DNA of 64,000 bases from Procambarus clarkii (lineage: Eukaryota > Arthropoda > Malacostraca > Decapoda > Cambaridae): positions 10,449,338 to 10,513,337 of the forward strand of contig NC_091230.1 of NCBI RefSeq assembly GCF_040958095.1. Reading direction: 5' to 3'. Position 1 is the first letter of the stretch, and every line of letters begins with the position of its first letter. The notes below the pieces were generated by a model, which saw only the letters and a list, made by a program, of their open reading frames with translations, ran no database searches and had not been told where the DNA came from. Below, piece by piece: positions 1 to 8,719 of this stretch. The position numbers were made by a program, and so were the translations under genes.

Positions 1-1650
1 TACAACTTCGTTAAATTTGTTATAGATTTGTTGTTGTATTATGTCATTGTACAATTTCAGGTTCACAGGTTGTCTATTTAAGAGCAACACCTGAGACCTT
101 AATTGGTTTTGTGCCATAAAACGATTTACTGGCAGTTGAGGATTATTTGGCTCTATGATAACGTGACCCAGTATTGGTTGTCCCTGTCCAACCGAGTCCA
201 GGTATTATTTGTAAATCCATCCATCATCCGGACTAGGTTGTTCAGGGTCGATGCTTAAGGTGACTAGATCCCATAATTTATGTACAGGGGGATTAAACTC
301 ATCCTCGGACATGTCTCTGAACTTAGGTGGTGACTGTGCTCCGCCTAATCACGCAACCATAACTGCGTTGAATTGTTGGTTGTCTACAGGGATGGGTTGC
401 TTTAGACTGAACACTGGGCTCTCGAGGACAATAACAGGTTCATTTCCTGCGTTTTAGTTTGTCCAATGATGGAATTATGGTAATAGTCTGCACCTACAAG
501 GAATCCAATGCTGGAGAGGTGGTCAGATATGATTTTGTTGTCAGCCAACTTAATTCTATCTTCTTGAAGGAATTTAGCTGTAGTCTCTAGACCATGAACA
601 TACAGGTTAGATGGGATTTTGTCAACTACTATGGCCTGTACAGGTTTGGCTTAACCGCACAAACGTACTGATGGTTTGACCATTTTGTAGACTTGGGGTT
701 CTGTGTTGGTCAGGAACCCTATTATATTTAGCTTTTACCTGTACAGCAGATTTTAATTTTAAGTTATCTGCCACTTCTTAGGGTAACAAGTATTTTTTGG
801 AAGCCTTGGTTGAATAACCCTCGGTTGTTGACCTTGGCCTTTCTGTTTTTGATGATAAGTTGGGCAGTTGACAAAGTCGCATTATTCTTAGACTTTGTCT
901 ATAGGACACTCATATCCTGTCATACTTTGCAGTATTGGATGGTGGTGGAAGTCTCTTCCTCCACTTTGGCATTGGGGGACTTTAATTTTGTGTCCACACA
1001 CAGTACTGCGTGGTACTGCCCCTTATTGCACCTGCTGAAGGTGCACAGTTGGGTTGTACAGGTATTGGTGTTATGTGACCCGAAGCACCTGGTGTATTTA
1101 TGCAACTCCTTGAGTTGCTTTACACGTGTAGTACGATCAGGGGTAATTAGTGCAGTGGTATATGGTATGCTTTTCATTACAGAACAAACACATCATCCAG
1201 CCTTCAGCACATTTGGGAGTCACTGCCCTGGGTAACACAGTGACTGTAGGCATTGAGGGACCCACTGCATATGTGCCCTCACTGCCAAACATCCACCTTG
1301 GAGTGGAGGTAGATGGTTTAGATTTAGTTGACGTATTGGGAGTACTCTTTGGTTTGCATGTTATGGGTGGTTAAGGAAGGTTTAGTTGTTAATTTACTAT
1401 CTGTATGTGCATGGTGACTTTCCACAACAGAGCATAGATCTTCTGAAATCTCCTGAACAGTCAGGGAAGATTTGTTATGCAAGGAACACAACCTATCCAG
1501 AGTTTCACTGGGTAATTTGCATCATATGTAACTTTAGTTAACCTCTCAGCACTATTTATAACAACCTTAAGAGTGAGTGCTTTAAGTAATGACTCAAGCT
1601 CTATTCAAAAGGCTTGGAGTGAGTCAGTGGTTTTATTAGTTGAGGTAAGT
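1..1650 (-). mobile_element. Truncated BEL/Pao LTR retrotransposon (gag end, protease, start of RT)
   Basis: Read on the minus strand, three blocks of a BEL/Pao polyprotein appear in the expected order. At about 1640-1380 there is a gag-like stretch. At about 1110-1010 there is a cysteine/histidine-rich knuckle region (CFGSHNTNTC, then CTFSRC and HAVLC). At about 660-480 lies the aspartic-protease-like segment ending in the family motif LVGADYY. Below about 440 the start of the RT region is recognisable (FNPPVHKLWDL, LPVNRFMAQNQL). Several stops and frame changes break it, so it is a fossil. No LTR is visible. The left end runs off the window and the right end abuts the plus-strand Gypsy gag at about 1650. 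The family call rests on remembered family motifs. Confidence 0.75.
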
Positions 1651-1654
1651 CCAA

Positions 1655-2970
1655 TTGACTGAGGTTGAGAAGGAAAAAGAGAAATCCAGAATAAGAGAAC
1701 TGGAGAAAGAAAAAGAGAAAGCCAGGCTAGAGGTGGAGAAAGAAAAAGAGAGAACAAAGCAAATGCAGATAGAAGCAAATAGAACCTTGGCCGAACAGAA
1801 GATTGAACATGGGTTGCCAGAGAGCACCACCCAGGTATCACACTTACCAGACGTTAGGGTTAGGGAAAGGGACATTCCCCTGTTTGTATCCAAAGAGGCA
1901 GAAAGCTTCTTCGAGCATTTTGAAAAAGTAGCCAGCATCAAGGAGTGGCCACTGGAGGAATGGGCCCAGCTGGTCCAGTTAAGATTGACCGGTGCAGCCA
2001 GGGAGGCATGCACCCAATTGTCACTGGAAGAGTGCCAGGATTATGCCACCGTAAAGAGCAGCATACTGAGCTAATTTCAGTTAACCCCAGAAGCTTACAG
2101 GAAACGCTTCAGAGAGATGGTGAAGGTTGGAGCATGCACGTTTGCTGAGACAGCAAAAGATCTGGAAAGACGATTTCAGAATTGGCTTGAAGCTGCCAGA
2201 GTTGGATCTTATGCTGACGTGAAGCAATTGATGGTCATGGAAAAGTTCTTAGAAATGATGCATCCTGAGACAAAGTTCAAGATCCAAGAGGCATGGGTAA
2301 AGGATGTAAAAGATGCCGCAGATAGGGCGGATATGATCACTGAAGCATACAAGAGCTTAAGGGAGAACAGAGTGAAGAATGAGGTGCGACGCGGCAATGG
2401 CAGACCCAGTGGAGTCTGGGGAGGTTATCTATCTATCTTCTTGAGGTTATCTTGAGATGATTTCGGGGCTTTTAGTGTCCCCGCGGCCCGGTCCTCGACC
2501 AGGCCTCCACCCCCAGGAAGCAGCCCGTGACAGCTGACTAACACCCAGGTACCTATTTTACTGCTAGGTAACAGGGGCATAGGGTGAAAGAAACTCTGCC
2601 CATTGTTTCTCGCCGGTGCCTGGGATCGAACCCAGGTCCACAGGATCACAAGTCCCGCGTGCTGTCCGCTCGGCCGACCGGCTCCCTCCCGGGGAGGAAG
2701 AAGTTTTGGGGGACAGACAAGCAGACCAGCTAATTTTAAGCCCCAGGAAGGAAAATTGCCGAGTTTACCTGCTGGAGGTAAGCCGGATATAAAAATGTGC
2801 AGAGGAGACAAGAGTCCAATGAAGCTCCACAGAGTACGAGTAGTACGTCTGGCCCGAGGAACTTCAATACGAGCGGGCAGAGTCAGAGCCACTCGGGGGC
2901 GTATAGGAGAGATTTCTCCCAAATAAGGTGCTACAAGTGCAACAGATTAGATCACATGATACGACATTGT
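1655..2970 (+). pseudogene. gag: gag remnant: SCAN-like capsid domain and CCHC zinc knuckle
   Basis: The first part (1655-2424) has a charged, E/K/R-rich coiled-coil-like N-terminus followed by a helical capsid block (FFEHFEKVASIKEWPLEEW, then the ERRFQNWLEAA and LMVMEKFLEMM segments). This resembles the SCAN/retroviral capsid C-terminal fold. An in-frame TAA at 2072-2074 splits it. A SINE (2425-2690) interrupts it; the reading frame on the two sides is the same because insert plus target duplication is 273 bp. After a further frame change near 2815 the nucleocapsid knuckle CYKCNRLDHMIRHC (CX2CX4HX4C) lies at 2929-2970. The role in the family is RNA packaging and particle assembly. The copy is inactivated. 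Confidence 0.8.
2425..2690 (-). mobile_element. tRNA-derived SINE inserted in gag, flanked by 7-bp target duplication
   Basis: On the minus strand the unit begins with a tRNA-like head. It has a box A-like segment (GGCCGAGCGGACAGC, about 2662-2676) and a clear box B, GGTTCGATCCC (about 2626-2636), as in RNA polymerase III promoters. A tRNA-unrelated body follows, with a 3' end of short AGAT/AACCTCAAG-type repeats near 2425-2455. The 7-bp word GGGGAGG stands on both sides (2418-2424 and 2691-2697), as expected for target-primed insertion. The same SINE type is abundant in decapod genomes as I remember them. The anticodon arm is degenerate, so this is not a tRNA gene. Confidence 0.85.
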
Positions 2971-3059
2971 CGGCAGGGCAAGATAGTCGTGACCCTGACC
3001 ATGCGTGATCCCCGGAAGAAGTACGTCGATTTACAACAAGACAAACCACAGAAGGTAGA

Positions 3060-3803
3060 TTTGATGAACGAGCGGTGTAGGCTGTTCATTAGCAAAGGAT
3101 GGGTCGGCATAGAGGGTCAGCCCAAGGTTAAGGTTAGTATCCTCAGAGATACTGGAATCAATCAGAGTTTGATTCTGAGAGGCCTAATCGGAGACGATCG
3201 ACTATTACCTGAAGTAGGAGGATAAAGGTTCATGGGTTGCTGTCTAAGAGTGACAGGCCCGTGTGTGCTGTCCAGTTGAAGTCAGATTATTTGTCGGCGG
3301 AGGTGATGTTGGGAGTGTGCCCCAACATACCTGTTCCAGGAGTCCAAGTGATCCTGGGGAATGACTTGAGGGGGTCCAAGGTGTTGCCAGAGCTGATTGT
3401 AAAAGCTGTGCCGGAGGAGTACCAAAAGGACCGTGGTACGAGTGGAACACCGTACAAGGTAGATCTAGTCAGCATCCTTGAAGATGAGGCAGAGGACAGT
3501 CAAGTCATTGTATACTCGGCCTGTGTAGTGACAGAGTCGGATGTAGCCGCCGAGGATGACACTGGAGATAATGTGGCAGTGTCGACTCCACCAAGGAATG
3601 AGGTCAACGTGGATATGTCTGGGTTGTTCGGTGAAGGTCCAGCTCAGAAGAATGAAGATGCGAGGAGACAGGAAGTGAAGATGACCCTAGTTGAAAGGTT
3701 TAACGTGAACCGAGCGAACCTGATTAGGGCACAGAAAGAGGAGTTTATATATCTAATCAGGGAGGCGAAAGGGGGAAACTCATGTCCATGCATTACTACT
3801 TAG
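3060..3803 (+). pseudogene. Gypsy retropepsin (aspartic protease) remnant and linker to integrase
   Basis: The active-site motif DTG lies at 3148-3156 in the context VSILRDTGINQSLI, close to the usual hydrophobic-D-T/S-G-A/S. A frame change with a stop lies near 3223-3237. In the next frame the protein continues through a segment ending VILGNDLRGSKVLP (about 3340-3385), which matches the flap and second half of retropepsins. An acidic linker follows and ends with LIRAQKEEF, the kind of sequence that precedes the integrase zinc region. It therefore leads straight into integrase, which defines the unusual gene order. The frameshift and the Gly-Ile (instead of Gly-Ala/Ser) after DT suggest decay. 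Confidence 0.75.
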
Positions 3804-4021
3804 ACAATGACGTACTAATGAGGAAGTGGCGACCGGACAAAGCCGGCGCAGATAAGGTATGGTTGGAGAAGCATCAAGTTTTTTGCTTTATGGTCTCATG
3901 ACCTTAGTCTTTTCTAGCTTTCCTCTCCTCTCTTAACAATCTGGCTCCTTCAATCCATTTCAAAGTTGAGTGGGAATCTAATTCCTTCCTTTCCTTTCTT
4001 GACGTTCACGTTCACAGCTCT

Positions 4022-4819
4022 GTGTCCGGGTTCTCTTTCTCTGTCTACCGCAAACCGATGCATAGTAGCATGTACATTCACTTCTTTTCCTACCATCCTC
4101 CTTCTGTTAAGAAAAGTGTCCTTGTCTCTCTCTTCCTCTGTGCTCTACGCATCAGCGACCCTCAGTTTCTTGATTCTGAAATTGCCTTTATCTACAAATC
4201 ATTCTCTCGCCTTGGTTACCCTTTGCATTTTATCAACTGTGCCTACTCTCAAGCTAAACGAAATTTCTTTCATCCTAAACCTGCTTCCAGCACTAGTAGC
4301 ACTGAACTATGCCTTCCCTTCATATCTGAACTCAAAACTTTTACTAATACTTTTCGTCCTCTTGACATAAAGCTCGCCTTTCGACAAACTAACACACTTC
4401 TTAGCAATCTAGTTCACACTGCTCCTCCTGCTTCTAATGCTGCTGGTGTCTACTCTATTTCCTGTTTGTCTCGTCCTCTCCAATACTTTGGCGAAACTGG
4501 GCGTACACTGAATGACAGACTTAAAGAACACAAGAGAAGTGTGTTCTTTAGCAGACACTAAGACACTTTAGCATTGTTAGCAGACACTAACAATGCTCTC
4601 TTCTGTCATGTGAGAGATTCCAATCATCCTATTGATTGGTCTTCCTCAAAAATAATCTTTCCTGCCTCTACTCTACACAGACGCTGTCTTGTTGAATCGG
4701 CTGTAATACACAATGTACCCAACATGAACTTGAGTCCTGGCTTTGTTGCTGTGGATTCTTCCCTTTCATGGTATATACTTAAATGCTCTAATCTTTCTAA
4801 CAAACGTGACCTAACATAA
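4022..4819 (+). pseudogene. Penelope-like RT end and GIY-YIG endonuclease
   Basis: The N-terminal part (4022-4290) is the RT thumb/linker region, recognised by FSVYRKPMHSS and RISDPQFLDSE. The endonuclease domain follows: GVYSISC opens the GIY half and YFGETGRTLNDRLKEH the YIG half (about 4445-4535). The catalytic arginine in GETGR and a downstream glutamate in CLVESAVI are present. Between them, a short local duplication containing AGCAGACACTAA (two copies around 4550 and 4580) introduces an in-frame TAA at 4559-4561; the frame is otherwise kept. In the family this nuclease nicks the target for reverse transcription. The copy lacks the RT core and is not autonomous. Confidence 0.85.
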
Positions 4820-5091
4820 GCTTAACCTTCCATTTATCTTTCTTTCTCTTTCTTTTCTTTCTCTCTTCTCTCTTTTTTCTGTTCATTGTTTTCTCTTACG
4901 TTCCCTTACTAACCTCTTCTTATTCCCATTACTATCCCCTTCTCATTCGGTGGTTATAATAGGAGCTGCCTCGTATGGGCCCATAGGCCCTCTGCAGTTC
5001 TTATTTCTACTACTATTCCCTCTACTACACCATACTTTGCTCCTCACTTCTCTCTTGCCTATTTATTGCCTGCATCTACTTCCTCATCACA

Positions 5092-5165
5092 ATCGTCTTG
5101 AGAATGGTCCAGGAAGGACCGAAACGTCGTCGTCCCTTCACGTTCTAGTGTGTGGTCTGGTCAAC
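5092..5165 (+). other. Penelope-like 3' tail with hammerhead-ribozyme-like motif
   Basis: A 5-bp hairpin GGTCC/GGACC (5106-5110 with 5116-5120) is followed directly by GAAAC (5121-5125) and a minimal ACG-TCGT-CGT stem-loop ending in GTC. This layout fits stem II, the conserved GAAA and a short stem III of a type I hammerhead, which Penelope-like elements are known to carry. The CUGANGA box is degenerate here (TTGAGAA), so activity is doubtful. A closely similar tail is at 55697-55765. Confidence 0.55.
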
Positions 5166-6245
5166 ATCACCAAGTGTTAGTGCCGAAGGAGTTCAGGGCG
5201 GCAGTGCTAGAACTAGCCGACTCCGTAGATATGGCAGGGAACTTTCGGGTGAAAAAGACCTTAAGTAAGGTGCAGGAACACTTCTTCTGGCCGAACGTGT
5301 GGAAGGATGTAAAGAAGTATTGTAGGACATGTTTGGCGTGCCAACGTGCAGATAAGCCAGTTCCGGCTACACCGAATTCACCTTTAAAGCCCATACTGGC
5401 GTTTGGTGAGCCTTTTGAGAGTGTCTTGATAGACTGTGTAGGTCCGTTACCAAGGACCAGAAAAGGCCACGAGTATTTACTGACCATAATGTGCACAGCC
5501 ACCTGTTTCCCCGAATTGATCCCCCTGAGAAGAATGACGTCACGAGCCGTTCTGGATAGACTACTGAACTACATTGCGTGGGTGGGCATGCCCAAGGTTA
5601 TCCAGACGGACCAAGGGAGCGTCTTCCAGTCGAAGTTGTTTAGGGAAACTGTCAAAGGATGGAGGGTAGAGCAAGTGCGTTTATCACCATATCACCCTCA
5701 GTCGCAGGGAGCGTTGGAGCGTTTCCATGGAACACTGAAGAGCTTGTTGAGGGTATACTGCGCTGAGGAAGGGAGTAAATGGGAAGAGGCACTACCATCC
5801 GCGTTGTTCGCCATCAGGGATGCGGTAATGGAATCACTTGGGTTCTCCCCATTTCAATTGGAGTACGGACCCAGTGAGGAGCCCAGTGGGTGCGCTGAAG
5901 GAGCAGCTCACCGAGGATAGGCAGCAGGTGGATTTGGGACAATATGTAAAGACTTTTAGAGAGCGACTCTCTAGGGCCAGGGATTTGGCCAAGAAAAATT
6001 TGAGAACGTCCCAGGCAAAGATGGTGAGATATCACGACAGAAAGGCAAAGGACAGGAGATTTCTGGAAGGAAATCAGGCGTTTGTCCTCCTGCCAGTGAA
6101 AGGAAGTATATACAAGTCGAGATTTTGTGGACCATATACCATCCAGAAGGCGCTAGGGGATGTGGATTATGTAATACATATGCCAGATCGTCCGAGGAAG
6201 TCACAGGTTTGCCACGTGAACATGATAAAGAAGTACTATGACAGA

Positions 6246-7780
6246 GGTAAGCCTCTAGGCGAAGAACAGATGAAAACCCCGTCGCAGAAGAGTGTGCTTT
6301 GTGTGGGAGACGGCAAAGGAATAGAGGAGAACTGTAAGTTAGAGAGGGACGATGGCACAAAGATATTGAATACAGAAAGCCTGGCCAAGATAGGTGAGCG
6401 TCAGGGTCATTTGGAGGATGACCAACGCCAGGAACTAGTGGAGATCCTCCAGAAGAATAAGTCGTTATTCATGGACGGGCCTAGAAAACATCGCGGAACG
6501 GTGCACGAAGTGAATGTAGGGAGTGCTGACCCCATCAAGCAGCACCCTTACAGAGTTAACCCGGAGAAAGCAGTGACGATGAGAGCAGAAGTAAAGTATC
6601 TGCTAGATAACGACTTGGCAGAGGTTAGCGACAATGACTGGAGTTCATCGTGCCTCCTCGTGAAGAAGATTGATGGCACGTACCGGTTCTGCACCGATTA
6701 TAGGAAAGTGAATGCAGTCACAGTCGCTGACTCGTTCCCGATACCACGCATAGGTGATTGCATAGAGTGCGCGGTATGTTTAAAAAATAGACCTGCTGAA
6801 GGGATACTACCAGATTCTGAGGAGGCCAAGAAAATTTCAGCGTTCGTGACATCCGACGGCTAGTACCAATACAAAGTGGTGCTATTCGGAATGAAGAATA
6901 GTGGTAGTTGCTTTCAAAGAGTAATGAATCAGATATTACAAGGTGCGACCGGATGAGCAGTGTACATCGATTTACACTGCACATCATGACGTAGTGCTCG
7001 CTGATTCCTGGAAGGATCACGTGGATCGACTTTTAGATTGTTTCGATCGATTGGGGAAGGCCAACATGACGATCAACTTAGTAAAAAGCGAGTTCGGGAG
7101 AGCCCGCCTGGAGTACCTTGGATATATAGTAGGGCAAGGCGAGGTTGCTCCGGTAAGAACAAAGGTGGAGGCCATCGACATCTTCCCAGTGCCCAGGAGT
7201 AAGAAAGAATTGTTGAGAAACCTTGGTATGATTGGATATTACCGGAAGTTCTGAAAAAATTTCTCCAACGTAGCCGCTCCTATGACGAGTTTGCTATCAA
7301 AGAACAAGAAGTGGGAGTGGAATGGAACAGCGCAAGAAGCGTTTGAAAAGACCAAAAAGACTGTTGACCGAGGCGCCTGTACTAGTGTCGCCAAATTTTG
7401 GAGCGCCGTTTACATTGTTATTTGTAGAGGCCAGTGATATAGGGGTTAAAGCTGTATTGACACAGCAGAGTGATGGAATTTATCGCCCCGTGTCCTTCTT
7501 ATCGAAGAAGTTCGTTAAGCACCAGAGGTCGTGCAGTACAGCCGAGAAAGAGACTTTGGCCCTGGTGATGGCATTGAAACATTTTGAAGTGTATGTGAGT
7601 GGGGGAGGACACCCAGTGACGGTGTATACAGACCATAATCCCTTAGTTTTCCTGAGAAAAATGAAGCATGCGAACCAGAGGATAACCAGGTGGTTTTTAT
7701 TGCTCCAAGAGCCTGACCTGGTGATAAAGCACATAAGAGGGCGAGACAATGTAGTGGCTGATGCGTTATCCCGAGCCTAG
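6246..7780 (+). pseudogene. Gypsy reverse transcriptase and RNase H remnant
   Basis: RT is entered through HPYRVNPEKA and SSSCLLVKKIDGTYRFCTDYRKVNAVT (about 6541-6720), the fingers/palm of Gypsy RT. The stretch at about 6770-6830, which should hold the first catalytic aspartate (seen in another frame as KIDLLKGYYQI), is shifted by frame changes. A TAG at 6861-6863 and a TGA near 6954 follow. The second catalytic motif begins VYID (6959-6970) but is split by about 16 inserted bases before DVVLADSW. RNase H (about 7350-7780) keeps its acidic residues in VEASDIG, STAEKETLAL, VYTDHNPL and DNVVADALSRA, ending at TAG 7778-7780. RT-RNase H forms the 3' end of pol, after integrase. Confidence 0.85.
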
Positions 7781-7803
7781 CCACTGGAATAATTCTCAAA
7801 AAC

Positions 7804-7814
7804 ATGGGGGAGAG
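7804..7814 (+). promoter_or_regulatory. Polypurine tract next to the 3' LTR
   Basis: ATGGGGGAGAG lies directly before the LTR start TGTTAT. This is the position and composition of the plus-strand primer of LTR elements. Confidence 0.6.
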
Positions 7815-8719
7815 TGTTATGATCCCAGGTAGCCAAAAAACGAGTTTCCCCTTTGAGAATTATCTCAAAGGAAATATAGAGGTGAAGATACATATGTAAA
7901 ATAATTGGTTAGATTTGATAGATAATTTAAGAATGTAGGCAGTGAATAAGAAAATAAGTAAATGACTTGATATAAGATGTGGAGAGTTTGTTGGAGGTCT
8001 GAGGCTCGCTTGAGAGGAGCTTGAGCTCACTTGAGCTGAATAAATCGCGAGGTGAGGGCGTGCTTCGTTTGAGCCCCTGTTAGAGAGGAACCCCTGTTTG
8101 ATATACCTTCAAAAGGAAGGAAGTGGACAGAATAAGTTAGGAGGCGTGTCAGCTCAAGTCAGGAACTGCAGGCGTTGAAGAGGCAGTTAAAGCAGTTCTG
8201 TGGGTAGCCTGAGGCGCTCTAAGTGTCGCCGCCTCGTCAGCGAGCTTCTTGCAGGAGACCTGTTTTATGGTAAGCACAATTTTAACCAGTTTACAGTGAT
8301 TGCCTATAGCTGATCGTGTGCCCAGCGATCGTAGCGAATGTTTATTGATACAGTAGGCATATTTTATTACGGCAGAAGGCCTAAAATAAGAGAGTAAAGA
8401 TATAGGAACAGCCTGGAGAGTGGAGCGACATCCATCTCCTCAAAGTGCTGGCAGGTGACTGAAGGAGCCCACCTCCAGGCGGAGTAGCTGCCTCGAGGGC
8501 CGCCGGGTCAGGCGGAGGATGGACTAGCCCAAACGGGGAAGTCCACACTTACAGCATGTAGAGAGCAGAGAGATGTTGGATGCAAACATATTGTGTAGTT
8601 TATCTCGTTTATGTGTTAATAGGGAATTTTTTTTATTGGCGTGTCAATGGGTTGCAGGTTTGTCTGGGGAAGGAGTTGCTGAGAACTTCGAAGCCAGCAG
8701 AGAGGGAGTAGTTGATGAG
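7815..8719 (+). mobile_element. Partial 3' LTR of the Gypsy element, cut by a minisatellite
   Basis: The segment starts TGTTATGATCCCAGG right after a polypurine tract and aligns over its whole length with the first ~935 bp (insert removed) of the solo LTR at 21061-23420. Shared landmarks include ACGAGTYTCCCCTTTGAGAA near the start, GGTAAGCAC (about 8270), GGCAGAAGGCCTAAAATAAG (about 8373) and GGGAGTAGTTGATGAG at the end (to 8719). Beyond 8719 the LTR does not continue; a 25-bp array takes its place. About 1.2 kb of the LTR is therefore missing or replaced. Confidence 0.8.

Larger units (their letters stand above)
3880..5170 (+). mobile_element. 5'-truncated Penelope-like element inserted in the integrase gene
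   Basis: The integrase reading stops at GCATCAAG (3871-3878) and resumes at CAAGTGTTAG (5171), so the intervening 1.3 kb is an insertion. It holds the last part of a Penelope-type RT (FLDVHVHSS, YRKPMHSSMYIHFF), a linker, a GIY-YIG endonuclease, a pyrimidine-rich 3' region (about 4820-4940), a 51-bp motif shared with an unrelated LINE (4949-4999), and a terminal hammerhead-like tail (5092-5165). The RT catalytic palm is absent, so the copy was truncated at its 5' end. CAAG at both borders may be the only remaining target duplication. Confidence 0.85.
3788..6245 (+). pseudogene. Gypsy integrase, split by a Penelope-like insertion, with GPY-like C-terminus
   Basis: The pre-integrase piece (YYLDNDVLMRKW) is at about 3791-3826. 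The gene is broken at about 3879 and resumes at about 5171 in the same reading frame class. The zinc region keeps CRTCLACQ, but the two expected histidines are replaced (LADSVDMAGN, about 5210-5242). All three core acidic residues are present: D at 5432-5434 (LIDCVGPLP), D at 5609-5611 (QTDQGSVF) and E at 5717-5719 (QGALERFHG), with 35 residues between the last two. A frame change near 5870 leads to the C-terminal GPY-like module (FCGPYTIQ, then CHVNMIKKYY) at about 6083-6240. The enzyme normally joins element cDNA into the host genome. This copy is dead. Confidence 0.85.
1651..8719 (+). mobile_element. Decayed Ty3/Gypsy retrotransposon with Gmr1-like (integrase before RT) order
   Basis: One degenerate element reads gag (SCAN-like capsid plus zinc knuckle), aspartic protease, integrase, GPY-like module, reverse transcriptase, RNase H, polypurine tract and a partial 3' LTR. 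Integrase directly follows protease, and no RT lies between them. This is the Ty1/copia-like pol order described for Gmr1-type Gypsy elements. The 5' LTR and leader are missing; the coding part begins beside the BEL fragment. Lesions include an in-frame TAA in gag, frameshifts near 2815, 3220, 5870 and 6780, a TAG in RT, and two later insertions (SINE 2425-2690; Penelope-like 3880-5170). The element cannot be functional as it stands. Confidence 0.85.

Noticed and set aside
1655..2424. A SCAN-zinc-finger transcription factor
   Set aside because: The SCAN-like block is followed by a retroviral-type knuckle, protease, integrase and RT; it is gag.
2600..2690. A functional tRNA gene on the minus strand
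   Set aside because: Boxes A and B are present, but the anticodon arm and acceptor stem are degenerate and a SINE body and target duplication surround it.
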